DNA of 64,000 nt from MFD09286-c1 sp963701015. Its GTDB lineage: Bacteria; Bacteroidota; Bacteroidia; Bacteroidales; DTGW01. The notes beneath the pieces were generated by a model. It saw only the letters and a list, made by a program, of their open reading frames with translations. It had not been told where the DNA came from and did not search any database. The stretch spans positions 3,782,001 to 3,846,000 of the forward strand of contig OY969556.1 in assembly GCA_963701015.1 (NCBI GenBank), in the 5' to 3' direction. The position numbers and the translations under genes are program-made. Of this stretch, positions 39,344-47,111 are shown in pieces; positions within the stretch are counted from its first letter, which is position 1, and each line of letters begins with the position of its first letter.

Positions 39344-41172
39344 GAGGCCGTCTCAAAAGTAAAAATGAGATGGTCTTTTTTTGGTTAAAAAACGTAGAAT
39401 TTTTTTGAACTGATCAAAATGTTTTATGGTAGATTATTTTTTTGTTTGATCAATTTAGATTTTTTTGATAATAATTTAATAATTACGATATAGGACATTT
39501 GTTGCCTTCCTAAGAGGATGGCAAAGCAGCCTATGCTGCTCTTTTTGCTAAATTGTGTGCCAACGCTAGTAAGCCCATTTCAATTTCTGTTTTTAACATT
39601 CCTTTAAGTCCAAAACGCTTAAATCCTTTATTAAACTTGATATTGGCAAAAACGGGTTCAACATCAACCCCTCTTTTACTTCGGTAGTAAAGCCCTTGCT
39701 CACTCTTCAAGCGTTCTGATGCTTGGGCCTTTAGTCGGTTTAGATTATGATTAATTTCTATTATTTTATTCTTCTTACTTTTATGACAAGCTCCACGCAA
39801 TGGGCATGTACTGCAATTAATAGCTTGGTAACGAGATATTTGTTGCTCAAAACCGTTTTCTGTAACTCGTTTGATTGAGCCAATGTAATTCATCGGTTGA
39901 CCCATTGGACAATAGTAGCAGTTCTTTTCAGAGTTGTAGAATAAATTGCTATTGAGAGAGTTCTTAATTTTGCGTTGATCTTTGTCAAAATAGTTAAACT
40001 TTATATAAGCGTCTATTTTTGCCTTTTCTAACAATGCGTAATTTTCTTCTGAACCATAACCAGCATCTGCCACAGCTACTTTAGGATAATTGTTATACAG
40101 GGTATGGAACTGTTCCAAATGAGGCCTTAATGTGGTTGTATCGGTTGGATTGGGGTGATGGCTATAGTTTACAATATATTGATTATTAGTGCTTATCTGA
40201 ACATTATATCCTGGTTTCAACTGACCGTTTTTCATGTGATCTTCTTTCATTCGCATGAAGGTTGCCCCAGGGTCTGTTTTACTATACGAGTTCCGTTTGC
40301 CTAATATCTGCTCTTGCTCCTTGTACTTGTTGAGATTTTGTGGCCAATGTTGGCGAGCGTAATTTAATTTCTGTCTTACTTTCTTGTCAACCTTTTTATC
40401 AGATAATGCTTGATCTATTTGATTAATAGTCCGTTTTACTTTTTCTGCATCTATTTGGGTAAAGTCAACATTATCTGTATCTTGTAATTCCTCTTTGGCT
40501 AACGATTGGGTATAATCCCATAACTCTTTTAGTTGTGCCACCATTTTCTCCTTATTGGTCTTTATGGAATTGCCCCAAACGAAAGTATAACGATTAGCCT
40601 TGGATTCTATTTTGGTCCCATCAACATAGATTTCCTGAAGGCTTACATGTCCCGATTCCACTAATAACATGACTACTTGTGCAAATATTTCTTTTAAAAC
40701 ATTTTTGAGCCTATCACTTCTAAATCGATTAAGTGTATTATGATCAGGGTGGTTCATAGCACTCAGCCACATAAAATGAATGTTCTCTTTTAAGGCTGTT
40801 TCCATTTTACGACTACTATATACATTGTTCAGGTAACTGTATATAAGAACCTTCAGCAACATCCGAGGATGATAGCTTGAGGTGCCACCTCCTTTATATT
40901 GTTTATGCAATGCATCAGCGTTAATACTGTCAATGACTTTGTTTACAACCCGAACTGGATGGTTTGCATCTATGAACTCCTCCAGTGATGGGGGAAGTAA
41001 CATGATTTGATTGGGACTGTAGTCTTTAAAAACTACTTTTGATCTTTGGTTATACATGTCTCATACTTTTGATAATGAGACAACTAAACAAGATAAATGA
41101 TTAAATTAATGAGCCTTTTTTATGAACTTTTTATTAACAAAAAAAGGTGCCTCGACTTTTGAGACACCTTCA
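39344..41172 (-). mobile_element. IS1182-family insertion sequence, about 1.83 kb
   Basis: One transposase gene between imperfect terminal inverted repeats that share GTCTCAAAAGT about six bases in from each end (left end 39344; right end 41172). Sequence on both outer sides (39332-39343 and 41174-41206) matches one continuous stretch at 38631-38698, so the element sits in a second copy of that segment, at the place of the 22-bp hairpin. No clear target duplication is visible. Confidence 0.88.
39531..41057 (-). CDS. IS1182-family DDE transposase
   Basis: A 508-residue intact transposase. N-terminal helical domain with LPPSLEEFIDANHPVRVV and NHPDHNTLNRFRSDRL; catalytic core with EIYVDGTKIESKANRYTF (first D), KVAVADAGYGSEENYALL (second D) and RSKRGVDVEPVFANIKFNKG (E). 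A cysteine-rich insertion (CYYCPMGQ, CSTCPLRGACHKS) before the last motif is typical of this family. It appears full length and undamaged, so the element could still be mobile. Confidence 0.95.
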   Translation of the reverse strand: MYNQRSKVVFKDYSPNQIMLLPPSLEEFIDANHPVRVVNKVIDSINADALHKQYKGGGTSSYHPRMLLKVLIYSYLNNVYSSRKMETALKENIHFMWLSAMNHPDHNTLNRFRSDRLKNVLKEIFAQVVMLLVESGHVSLQEIYVDGTKIESKANRYTFVWGNSIKTNKEKMVAQLKELWDYTQSLAKEELQDTDNVDFTQIDAEKVKRTINQIDQALSDKKVDKKVRQKLNYARQHWPQNLNKYKEQEQILGKRNSYSKTDPGATFMRMKEDHMKNGQLKPGYNVQISTNNQYIVNYSHHPNPTDTTTLRPHLEQFHTLYNNYPKVAVADAGYGSEENYALLEKAKIDAYIKFNYFDKDQRKIKNSLNSNLFYNSEKNCYYCPMGQPMNYIGSIKRVTENGFEQQISRYQAINCSTCPLRGACHKSKKNKIIEINHNLNRLKAQASERLKSEQGLYYRSKRGVDVEPVFANIKFNKGFKRFGLKGMLKTEIEMGLLALAHNLAKRAA

Positions 41173-41346
41173 TTTATTTTTGTAACATTTGTTACGATAT
41201 TGTTTCCCGACATATAACCTTCACTGTTACATCTTTCATCTCACTAATGAAATATATGATATCCTCGGTCACATGTTTCATAGAAACTATAAAATAACGG
41301 GAATTAAAGAAGTGAATTGGTTAAGTAAAATTTCGCACGCTTTATA
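41173..41346. other. Remnant downstream of the IS, paralogous to the RAYT 3' end
   Basis: The first 34 bases match 38666-38698 next to the RAYT stop. Read on the minus strand, the next bases encode a C-terminus CRETIS followed by a stop, comparable to CWKTIS at the RAYT end. Beyond that (to 41346) I see only a short open stretch (HVTEDIIYFISEMKDVTVKV) without family match. It is probably the tail of a second RAYT-type unit cut by the IS. Confidence 0.45.
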
Positions 41347-41460
41347 TAAGTGTTCGTAGGGAAAATTCTGTTTTTTAAATATAGCAAATGCTAAAAACAT
41401 AATATGACGAAGCAAATGCTTCGCCGAACACTTATGGTTACATTCTACGCTTATCTGAGC
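41347..41460 (+). repeat. REP-like element, copy C, with flanking inverted repeat
   Basis: Core copy runs 41361-41460 from GAAAATTCTG to ATCTGAGC with the same two AAAT-loop hairpins. TAAGTGTTCG (41347-41356) is the exact inverse of CGAACACTTA (41424-41433), so this copy can fold into one large structure. A 71-codon open frame across it is a by-product of the repeat. Confidence 0.75.
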
Positions 41461-41466
41461 CTTTTT

Positions 41467-41538
41467 ATTGCCTTGCAGGCAATGGCAGTTAAAAACTGCC
41501 AATTAAAATACGACGTAGTTACGCTGCACTAAACTACG
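41467..41538. repeat. Three consecutive hairpins between REP copies C and D
   Basis: ATTGCC-TTGCA-GGCAAT (41467-41483), TGGCAGTT-AAA-AACTGCCA (41483-41501) and CGTAGTT / AACTACG (41514-41520, 41532-41538). They are different in sequence from the REP core but placed head to tail with it. No gene is apparent. Confidence 0.7.
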
Positions 41539-41548
41539 CCGAGCGTGG

Positions 41549-41645
41549 GAAAATTCTGTTTTTAATTATAGCAAATGCTAAATACATAAGGCGACGAAGC
41601 AAATGCTTCGCCGAACACTTCTGGGTAGATTCTACACTTATCAGA
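41549..41645 (+). repeat. REP-like element, copy D
   Basis: Fourth copy, from GAAAATTCTG to CTTATCAGAG, again with both hairpins (GCGACGAAGC-AAAT-GCTTCGCC is the longest arm version). It lies about 105 bp left of the first cassette-type core site, so the REP cluster and the cassette row adjoin. 41646-41750 shows nothing further. Confidence 0.75.
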
Positions 41646-41750
41646 GGTATAATTTTAGTCGTTGCCCTGCGGCCTTGCAACTTGCGAACCAAAGTATGTG
41701 CGCTTCATCAACCTGATTAGTTGTACCCGATAGCATTCAATATCCTTGTT

Positions 41751-41765
41751 GTTGGGCGACATAAT
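41751..41765 (-). other. Half of an attC-like site (S1), 3' side of cassette 1
   Basis: On the minus strand GCCCAAC fits the integron core RYYYAAC just after the stop of the first cassette gene. Its 15-base context GTTGGGCGACATAAT (plus strand) is exactly inverted at 42757-42771 on the other side of that gene. No convincing GTTRRRY partner is found to the left, so the site was probably cut by the REP/IS cluster. Confidence 0.45.
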
Positions 41766-42727
41766 TATTTTATTTCCAATTTCTTTGATATTAAAGTATA
41801 ATTATCTAAATAAATATTAACATTATAAAACCCACTTTTTAAATCTAACTTTTTCAATTTAACATGGTCAATATTATAATAACTATTTAATAATTGTATT
41901 CTTCCTTGTACATCTGAAATCTCAATTTTTACAAATTTATGATTAATCCCTAAATCAATATACAAATAATTACCTGCGGGGTTAGGATATAATTTTATCA
42001 AATCTGAATTATTAATTGCACTTATAGCACCTGGTAATCTTGCAGAATATAACCTAATATTATCTATTAACCATCCTTCTTTTTTTGATGGAATAGAATC
42101 AGAAGTAAAGTTAAACCTTAAAATCATAGTGTCGTATTGTGCTATTTCAGCACTTTTAACTGGAGGCACAAACCAACATAAGTTTGTCTTAACCCAACCA
42201 TTCGATTTACCTGAAAAACCAAATTGTCCATTCCAAAGAAGGTTATTTGTAGAATACATATTATTGACAAAGTCATAATTACGATAATAAGGACTAACTC
42301 CAGTATAAACAGAGTCATTAATTACATTTAACCATGTTTTGCCGTTATTATATGATACAGTAATATAACCACCATCTTTTAAAGTATCTGTATCAAATTT
42401 ATGCTCAAACTCAATAAAAATATCTTGTGGAAAATCATAATAATAATTGAACTGGCCTATATAAATACTAAATGATGATACGTTATTAGTTGGATAATAA
42501 TTTAATGTATTTGTGGTTATTGCTTTAAATTTAGAAAATGCAGAATCAAAATATATTTTGTGTGGAATCCCAATTTCCCAAATATTTTGATCTGAGGTAT
42601 CAATCCTTAAATATTTATATGAATTTTCAAAGTCGATTAGTTCATAATCTTGTTTTGTTGGATAATTTTCAGAAGATAAATTTATACCTACAAATAAACT
42701 AAATAATAAAATAAAGTTCCTTTTCAT
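41765..42727 (-). CDS. Secreted protein with type A T9SS sorting domain (cassette 1)
   Basis: A 320-residue exported protein: signal peptide (MKRNFILLFSLFVGINLSS), a jelly-roll region with FEHKFDTDTLKDGGYITVSYN and EGWLIDNIRLYSA (the pattern of carbohydrate- or peptidase-associated beta-sandwiches), and a type A Por sorting domain from about residue 245 (LIKLYPNPAGNYLYIDLG to KSGFYNVNIYLD). Gene and signal peptide are complete. It is flanked by inverted attC-like core sequence on both sides. Function unknown; surface display via T9SS is expected. Confidence 0.82.
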   Translation of the reverse strand: MKRNFILLFSLFVGINLSSENYPTKQDYELIDFENSYKYLRIDTSDQNIWEIGIPHKIYFDSAFSKFKAITTNTLNYYPTNNVSSFSIYIGQFNYYYDFPQDIFIEFEHKFDTDTLKDGGYITVSYNNGKTWLNVINDSVYTGVSPYYRNYDFVNNMYSTNNLLWNGQFGFSGKSNGWVKTNLCWFVPPVKSAEIAQYDTMILRFNFTSDSIPSKKEGWLIDNIRLYSARLPGAISAINNSDLIKLYPNPAGNYLYIDLGINHKFVKIEISDVQGRIQLLNSYYNIDHVKLKKLDLKSGFYNVNIYLDNYTLISKKLEIK

Positions 42728-42764
42728 AATTTTTATGTTATTTTTTAGGACGACTCATTATGTC

Positions 42765-42891
42765 GCCCAACGTTTCCCGACTACACCGCAGTGCTTGATT
42801 TGCTTGCAATATTTGAGAGGTTGCACAAATATAACAAAAACTTACTTTACAACCTGCTATAACCCGCATTGGGTGTGAACCGGTGTAGGGC
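42765..42891 (-). other. attC-like recombination site S2 (127 bp)
   Basis: Plus-strand ends are GCCCAAC (42765-42771, fits RYYYAAC) and GTAGGGC (42885-42891, one mismatch to GTTRRRY). Inner arms CTACACCG / CGGTGTAG pair. It shares TTGCAATATTTG with S4 and S5, and CTATAACCCGCATTGGGT with S5. It lies between cassette genes 1 and 2, at the 3' end of gene 2. Confidence 0.6.
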
Positions 42892-42898
42892 ACAGTAT

Positions 42899-43780
42899 TT
42901 ATTTTTTTATTAATTTTTTATATATACTATTATTATTTGACTCTAACTTAATAATATATAATCCATTTGTAAAATTTGAAATATCTAAAATAATTATTCT
43001 TGATTGCTTACTTTGCATTTTTACTAATTGACCATGCATATCAAAAATTTGATAACCAATAAGATTAGCACCACTTATATTAAATATACCATTATTTGAT
43101 GGGTTTGGGTAAATATTAATATTATTGTCATTAATTTGAGATATATCATTAATATTTGGACCATAACAATTATTAATCTCATATTGAGTTTTAAGGTGAT
43201 AATCCAAATTACCTGAGCTATCAAAATGACATAATAAATTATTATCTTGACAACTGTAGCATATAGTTCCAAAAGGACTAAGAATAGCTCCAGGAGAACC
43301 TATGCCCTCAATCCAAATTATTCCATTATTAAAATAAAAAATATTAGGGTTTTTAATAGAAAGAAATACTGATTCAGGATCATTTCTACTATTAAGAATA
43401 ATCTTATTTGAGATACTGTCAAGAACAATTGAATAAGAATCATAAAAAAATGTTTGACCTACTGATAAACTAAAATCAAAGATTAAAATTTCATTAACAT
43501 CAAAATCACTATAATTTAATCTATATACCTTTTTTAAAATAGTATCTTCTCTATAAAAAGCATATAATCTTGGTGTCGTACTTTCAGCATACTGATATAG
43601 CTTCTTATATGTTTTATTATTAATAATAGTATCACCATCAATTTGATAGCTTTCATTAAAACTACCTTCAAAGAAAAAGAAAATATTCCATTTACTTTTA
43701 TTACCAAGCATCTTATTATATTGGGAAAATGAAATATCTGAATATAATACTAAAATCATAAAAATTAAAATTAGCCTCAT
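42899..43780 (-). CDS. Secreted protein with type A T9SS sorting domain (cassette 2)
   Basis: A 293-residue protein: signal peptide (MRLILIFMILVLYSDISFSQ), a body with DGDTIINNKTYKKLYQ, NEILIFDFSLSVGQTF and GIIWIEGIGSPGAILSP, and a type A sorting domain (NINIYPNPSNNGIFNISG to TNGLYIIKLES). The body shares its plan and motifs (IWIEGIG, LLYDF-like, short Cys-containing stretch) with cassette 3, so the two are paralogues. No catalytic motif seen. Confidence 0.8.
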   Translation of the reverse strand: MRLILIFMILVLYSDISFSQYNKMLGNKSKWNIFFFFEGSFNESYQIDGDTIINNKTYKKLYQYAESTTPRLYAFYREDTILKKVYRLNYSDFDVNEILIFDFSLSVGQTFFYDSYSIVLDSISNKIILNSRNDPESVFLSIKNPNIFYFNNGIIWIEGIGSPGAILSPFGTICYSCQDNNLLCHFDSSGNLDYHLKTQYEINNCYGPNINDISQINDNNINIYPNPSNNGIFNISGANLIGYQIFDMHGQLVKMQSKQSRIIILDISNFTNGLYIIKLESNNNSIYKKLIKK

Positions 43781-43830
43781 AATTGAATAATTTAAAAAAA
43801 ATTAAAGCAATGTCTATTTTTAAATATTGT

Positions 43831-44142
43831 GCCCAACTAGTATATAAGCACCATGGCATGGCGTATTATTTATTTTTTCCAATGAATCCAATACTTTCAT
43901 AAAATATAATTTATTTCATTTTATACTTAAAATAGCCCTGCCCACAAAATCCCTGATTTTCACTTTAAAAGTAAAAACATTTTTGGTATAATAACCATAG
44001 AATGAATACAAATAACGGATGGAGGATATATTATTTAATTTTTAGTAGTTTGTAAAGCAAATTAAAGAACATTTTTAAAGCAAAAGATGGATAAGTAAAT
44101 AAAGGTTAAGACACTTATATTGCTTATGAATGCGAGTTGGGC
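43831..44142 (-). other. attC-like site S3 (long form, 312 bp)
   Basis: Ends GCCCAACT (43831-43838) and AGTTGGGC (44135-44142) are exact inverse copies that meet the RYYYAAC / GTTRRRY rule, and the next inner bases TATAAGC / GCTTATGAATGC also pair. It is longer than its neighbours; the central 250 bp are AT-rich without gene or obvious repeat, possibly an insertion or a lost cassette. Confidence 0.55.
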
Positions 44143-44149
44143 ACTGCAA

Positions 44150-45064
44150 TTATTCTTTTATTATTTTATATGTCAATATATTTTTATCGCTTATAATTTT
44201 AACAAAATAAATTCCTGATTTAACTTTATGCAAATTAATCTGATTATCATTTATTAATGCCTGCTTAATCAATATTTGACCTTGAATATTAGAAATTTCA
44301 ACAATACTTTTCTGATTATCGTCGGAACTAATAATAATATAATCTTCTGCAGGATTAGGATATATTCTATAATTTAATTTCGGATTTATTTTATTTATTC
44401 CAACATATGTTTTTTGATAAAAACAATTCATATATTTTAAACTATCTGTTTGATAAATTAATGAATCGTGATTATATAAACATAATAGAGTACGTTGATA
44501 ATTGGTGCCGCACATAAGAATAGGTAATATATTTGTTATAAGGCCATTTGAAGCTCCAATACCTTCAATCCAATCTATTCTGCTATATAATCCATATGAT
44601 CCATCGTGTGCATTGTTAAATCTAATCCTTTTATGCATTTGATTTCCAATTTTTATTGAATCAATAGTATCAACAATGTTTATCGTATTTGTATATATAG
44701 TATCATGAATTTTAGCATCAAAATCATAAAGCAATATAGTTCCTTGATGAAGATAACTCGCTCCAAAATATACTTTGTGTTTTACAGTGTCTTCACTTAG
44801 ATATCCAACAGAAATAGTATTAAATGATGAAACCAGATTTCGAAATATTACACCATTAATCATAATTGTATCAGCTGTTAAACTTAATATTTCTGTTCCA
44901 ATAGAATCAGATGATGAATTATCTTTTCCACACTTTAGTGTTGTATAAAACGGTTTATTTAGAACGTTCCATCTATTTCCATCAACAAGTAATGGTTGAT
45001 ATGATTGACCACTAATAACATTTGATATAAGTGAAATTATAAAATAAATTAAATATTTTTTCAT
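44150..45064 (-). CDS. Secreted protein with type A T9SS sorting domain (cassette 3)
   Basis: A 304-residue protein, paralogue of cassette 2: signal peptide (MKKYLIYFIISLISNVISG), NRWNVLNKPF, TADTIMINGVIFRNLVS, GTILLYDFDAKIHDTI and SRIDWIEGIGASNGLI, followed by the sorting domain (YRIYPNPAEDYIIISSDD to KSGIYFVKIISDKN). The gene is bounded by GTTAGGCACTACAAT upstream and ATTGCAGTGCCCAAC downstream (minus strand), an almost exact inverted pair. No catalytic motif. Confidence 0.8.
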   Translation of the reverse strand: MKKYLIYFIISLISNVISGQSYQPLLVDGNRWNVLNKPFYTTLKCGKDNSSSDSIGTEILSLTADTIMINGVIFRNLVSSFNTISVGYLSEDTVKHKVYFGASYLHQGTILLYDFDAKIHDTIYTNTINIVDTIDSIKIGNQMHKRIRFNNAHDGSYGLYSRIDWIEGIGASNGLITNILPILMCGTNYQRTLLCLYNHDSLIYQTDSLKYMNCFYQKTYVGINKINPKLNYRIYPNPAEDYIIISSDDNQKSIVEISNIQGQILIKQALINDNQINLHKVKSGIYFVKIISDKNILTYKIIKE

Positions 45065-45097
45065 ATCAAAAAATTAAAAATCGTGTTTTATTGTAGT

Positions 45098-45230
45098 GCC
45101 TAACGTTCGAGGATAACCGCCAGTAAGGTATTTTCTTGCAATATTTGTCACTATATAACCAAATATAATTAAAAAGCATTGCATTTGAAAACCCACTGAA
45201 ACCCTCATGCAATTTGAGCCGATGTTGGGT
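45098..45230 (-). other. attC-like site S4 (133 bp)
   Basis: Plus-strand ends GCCTAAC (45098-45104) and GTTGGGT (45224-45230) both fit the core rules RYYYAAC and GTTRRRY. On the minus strand the right end reads CGAACGTTAGGC, a form seen at classic attC ends. It carries TTGCAATATTTG like S2 and S5. A 65-codon open frame across it is not a gene. Confidence 0.65.
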
Positions 45231-45241
45231 ACTGTAGTTTA

Positions 45242-45697
45242 TTATTTTGAATTAAATTCAGTCCTGAGTTGGCTTAACTTAATCTGCAATTTACTAATTG
45301 TATCAATCGTTGCTCCTTTACTAAATCTAATTCCATGTGATAAATTATTCTTTTGTATAAATATCCATTCATCACAACCATCAACACAAACATTGCATGT
45401 TTGATAATTTAACTTAATAAAGTTATCCATATTTACATCATTCGATATATCAGTCCACTCAGTACTTGAAACAGTTCTAGTTTTTCTAATTTGAGGTTGC
45501 TGCGATTTACTGGGAACATAGTAAACATATTTTATTGAAGTTTTGGATATTTCAATCGAGTCTTCACCTGAACCCCATCCACAAATGAATCCGGCCTTTA
45601 TAACTAAGTTAGAATTAACAGTTTGGTCAGAATCAGTCTTTTTACAATTTAGCAGTATCAAAAGTGCCGATATTGCAAGCATTAATTGTTTTCTCAT
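45242..45697 (-). CDS. Small lipoprotein of unknown function (cassette 4)
   Basis: A 151-residue lipoprotein: signal MRKQLMLAISALLILLNC with the lipobox LLNC and Lys residues after Cys. The body has a CxxCxxxC cluster (TCNVCVDGC) followed by DEWIFIQKNN. It has no recognised domain. Stand-alone small lipoproteins are usual cassette cargo. It is bounded by S4 on its 3' side and S5 on its 5' side. Confidence 0.7.
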   Translation of the reverse strand: MRKQLMLAISALLILLNCKKTDSDQTVNSNLVIKAGFICGWGSGEDSIEISKTSIKYVYYVPSKSQQPQIRKTRTVSSTEWTDISNDVNMDNFIKLNYQTCNVCVDGCDEWIFIQKNNLSHGIRFSKGATIDTISKLQIKLSQLRTEFNSK

Positions 45698-45763
45698 AAT
45701 TTAATGGTTTTCAATAAATCTATGCGCATATAATCAATGCGTTGCTCAGTTCTTCATTATAGT

Positions 45764-45894
45764 GCTTAACTTTCGAGGCAAACCGTCCAGTACGGGTTTT
45801 AATTGCAATATTTGTCAAATTGCTCAAATATAGTAAAAACTTAATGAACTAGGAAAACTACTATAACCCGCATTGGGTACAACCGGTGTTAGCT
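45764..45894 (-). other. attC-like site S5 (131 bp)
   Basis: Plus-strand ends GCTTAAC (45764-45770, fits) and GTTAGCT (45888-45894, one mismatch). Inner arms ACGGGTTTTA and TATAACCCGC pair imperfectly. It shares 18 bases with S2 and 12 with S2 and S4. It lies between cassettes 4 and 5. Confidence 0.6.
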
Positions 45895-45902
45895 ACAGAA
45901 AT

Positions 45903-46145
45903 TTATTCTTTTATTATTACACTATATTTATAAAGAATTTCAGGATCAAAATCGGCTTCATTATCCCATTCAACAGTGTCAAAGCTCAATCTAACGGAAT
46001 TAAATTTTGATATGTCACGAAGTTCCTTAAAAATCCCTTTATCTAAATATGGGTTCATATCAAATTGTCGTTTTTCTCCATTTGAAAAAGTCAATATGAG
46101 ATTATAATTATTTGTTGGTATTACTCCTTTTACAGCTAAATACAT
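45903..46145 (-). CDS. DUF2442 protein (cassette 5, second gene)
   Basis: An 80-residue protein that fits DUF2442: NYNLILTFSNGEKRQFDMNPYL, DKGIFKELRDISKFNSVRLS, then DTVEWDNEADFDPEILY. DUF2442 proteins usually pair with a DUF4160 protein and the pair is suspected to be a toxin-antitoxin module. A DUF4160 reading frame lies 7 bp upstream on the same strand. Confidence 0.85.
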   Translation of the reverse strand: MYLAVKGVIPTNNYNLILTFSNGEKRQFDMNPYLDKGIFKELRDISKFNSVRLSFDTVEWDNEADFDPEILYKYSVIIKE

Positions 46146-46152
46146 AATTGTT

Positions 46153-46417
46153 TTATTTTAATGGTTCAATTGAAAAGGGTTTTTCTCCATTTTGGCATAA
46201 TTCCCAATCTGCAATCAATTCATCTTTATGAATCTCTATCCATGCAAAAACAAGTCTTAATTGTTTTGGTGGTAAATCCCCTTCCATTAATTCATAAGTG
46301 AATATCTATAACTGAAACAAAGTTTTGATAATAAACGTGAATATGCGGAGGATTATATCCTTTTGGAGCATAATACATTCGAATAATAATTCCGAAAAAC
46401 ATTGATAATGTTGGCAT
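46153..46417 (-). pseudogene. DUF4160 gene, frameshifted (cassette 5, first gene)
   Basis: From ATG 46417 the frame reads MPTLSMFFGIIIRMYYAPKG, then YNPPHIHVYYQNFVSVI, the start of DUF4160, and stops. The rest continues in the next frame: FTYELMEGDLPPKQLRLVFA, then WIEIHKDELIADWEL and QNGEKPFSIEPLK to the stop at 46153. A likely 2-base loss near 46320 explains it. The intact protein would be about 88 residues. Together with DUF2442 it would form one cassette; the partner may now lack its counterpart unless the indel is a read error. Confidence 0.75.
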
Positions 46418-46507
46418 ATTCTATCTTTACTATGCAAATATACAAATCAAAACATTCAGTAACAAATAAACTCATTATGAATAATTTGGAGTGTTAATTA
46501 TTTTTGC

Positions 46508-46635
46508 GCCTAACGTTTTGCTCTATTAATAGTGGCGGATTTCAATGAACTTCTCTATCAGAATACTTGCAAATTTGAATTATATAAACTAACTTCTAAA
46601 ACCATATAAACCCCGCTATTTCTTATGTGTTAGTG
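46508..46635 (-). other. attC-like site S6 (128 bp)
   Basis: Plus-strand left end GCCTAAC (46508-46514) fits; the right end GTTAGTG (46629-46635) keeps GTT but differs in the last bases. Arms AATAGTGGCGG and CCCCGCTATT pair. It separates cassettes 5 and 6. 46418-46507 has no gene. Confidence 0.55.
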
Positions 46636-46652
46636 CTATGCGCTGCTTTTTT

Positions 46653-47111
46653 TTAATCTAATCCATTAATAAATTTAGTCTCTTTCCATAATGAAAAATT
46701 GCTATCTTCAATATTTTTTATATAAACCTTAAAATCTACATTTTTTTGCTGGTAATTAATGATGGAATATTCAATCGTAAAAAGGCAAATACAATTACAT
46801 GCAAAACTATTTTGATGTTTATCATTTAGATATACGCTTATAACATTATCCTTATTTATTACAGAATCCTTTAATAATCCACAACAAGGATAAACTTTAT
46901 CAATGATAAGCGTCAATGCAGTACTATTTGTTGTGTAATATAAAGAATCAGTCAAATCAACTTGAGAAGATTGAAGCGATTTAGTCTGTGAAGAAAAACA
47001 TCCTGAATAATTAACCTTTTGAATCAGAATCGAATTATCCGAATTTGGCTTCTTCTCGCACGAAATTAGAATCATTGCTATTATAGAAAATAATAAAATC
47101 TTATTTTTCAT
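46653..47111 (-). CDS. Small lipoprotein of unknown function (cassette 6)
   Basis: A 152-residue protein from the ATG at 47111, which gives a clean lipoprotein signal (MKNKILLFSIIAMILISC, lipobox LISC); an upstream ATG at 47147 would bury it. The body is cysteine-rich (YPCCGLL, ACNCICLF), with no recognised family. It is the last cassette-type gene before tyrS. I see no attC-like site upstream of it. Confidence 0.7.
   Translation of the reverse strand: MKNKILLFSIIAMILISCEKKPNSDNSILIQKVNYSGCFSSQTKSLQSSQVDLTDSLYYTTNSTALTLIIDKVYPCCGLLKDSVINKDNVISVYLNDKHQNSFACNCICLFTIEYSIINYQQKNVDFKVYIKNIEDSNFSLWKETKFINGLD

Noticed and set aside
41287..41502. 71-codon open frame on the minus strand
   Set aside because: It runs through REP copy C and its flanking inverted repeat; composition follows the repeat and no family is recognisable.
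38512..41645. REP copies as a CRISPR array
   Set aside because: Copies are about 100 bp, irregularly spaced, in part diverged, and no cas gene is present.
41600..41757. GCCGAAC at the end of REP copy D as the missing left core of site S1
   Set aside because: One mismatch in the heptamer and the same word occurs in other REP copies, so it belongs to the REP and not to an attC site.
45207..45404. 65-codon plus-strand frame near cassette 4
   Set aside because: It spans the end of site S4 and lies antisense to the lipoprotein gene.
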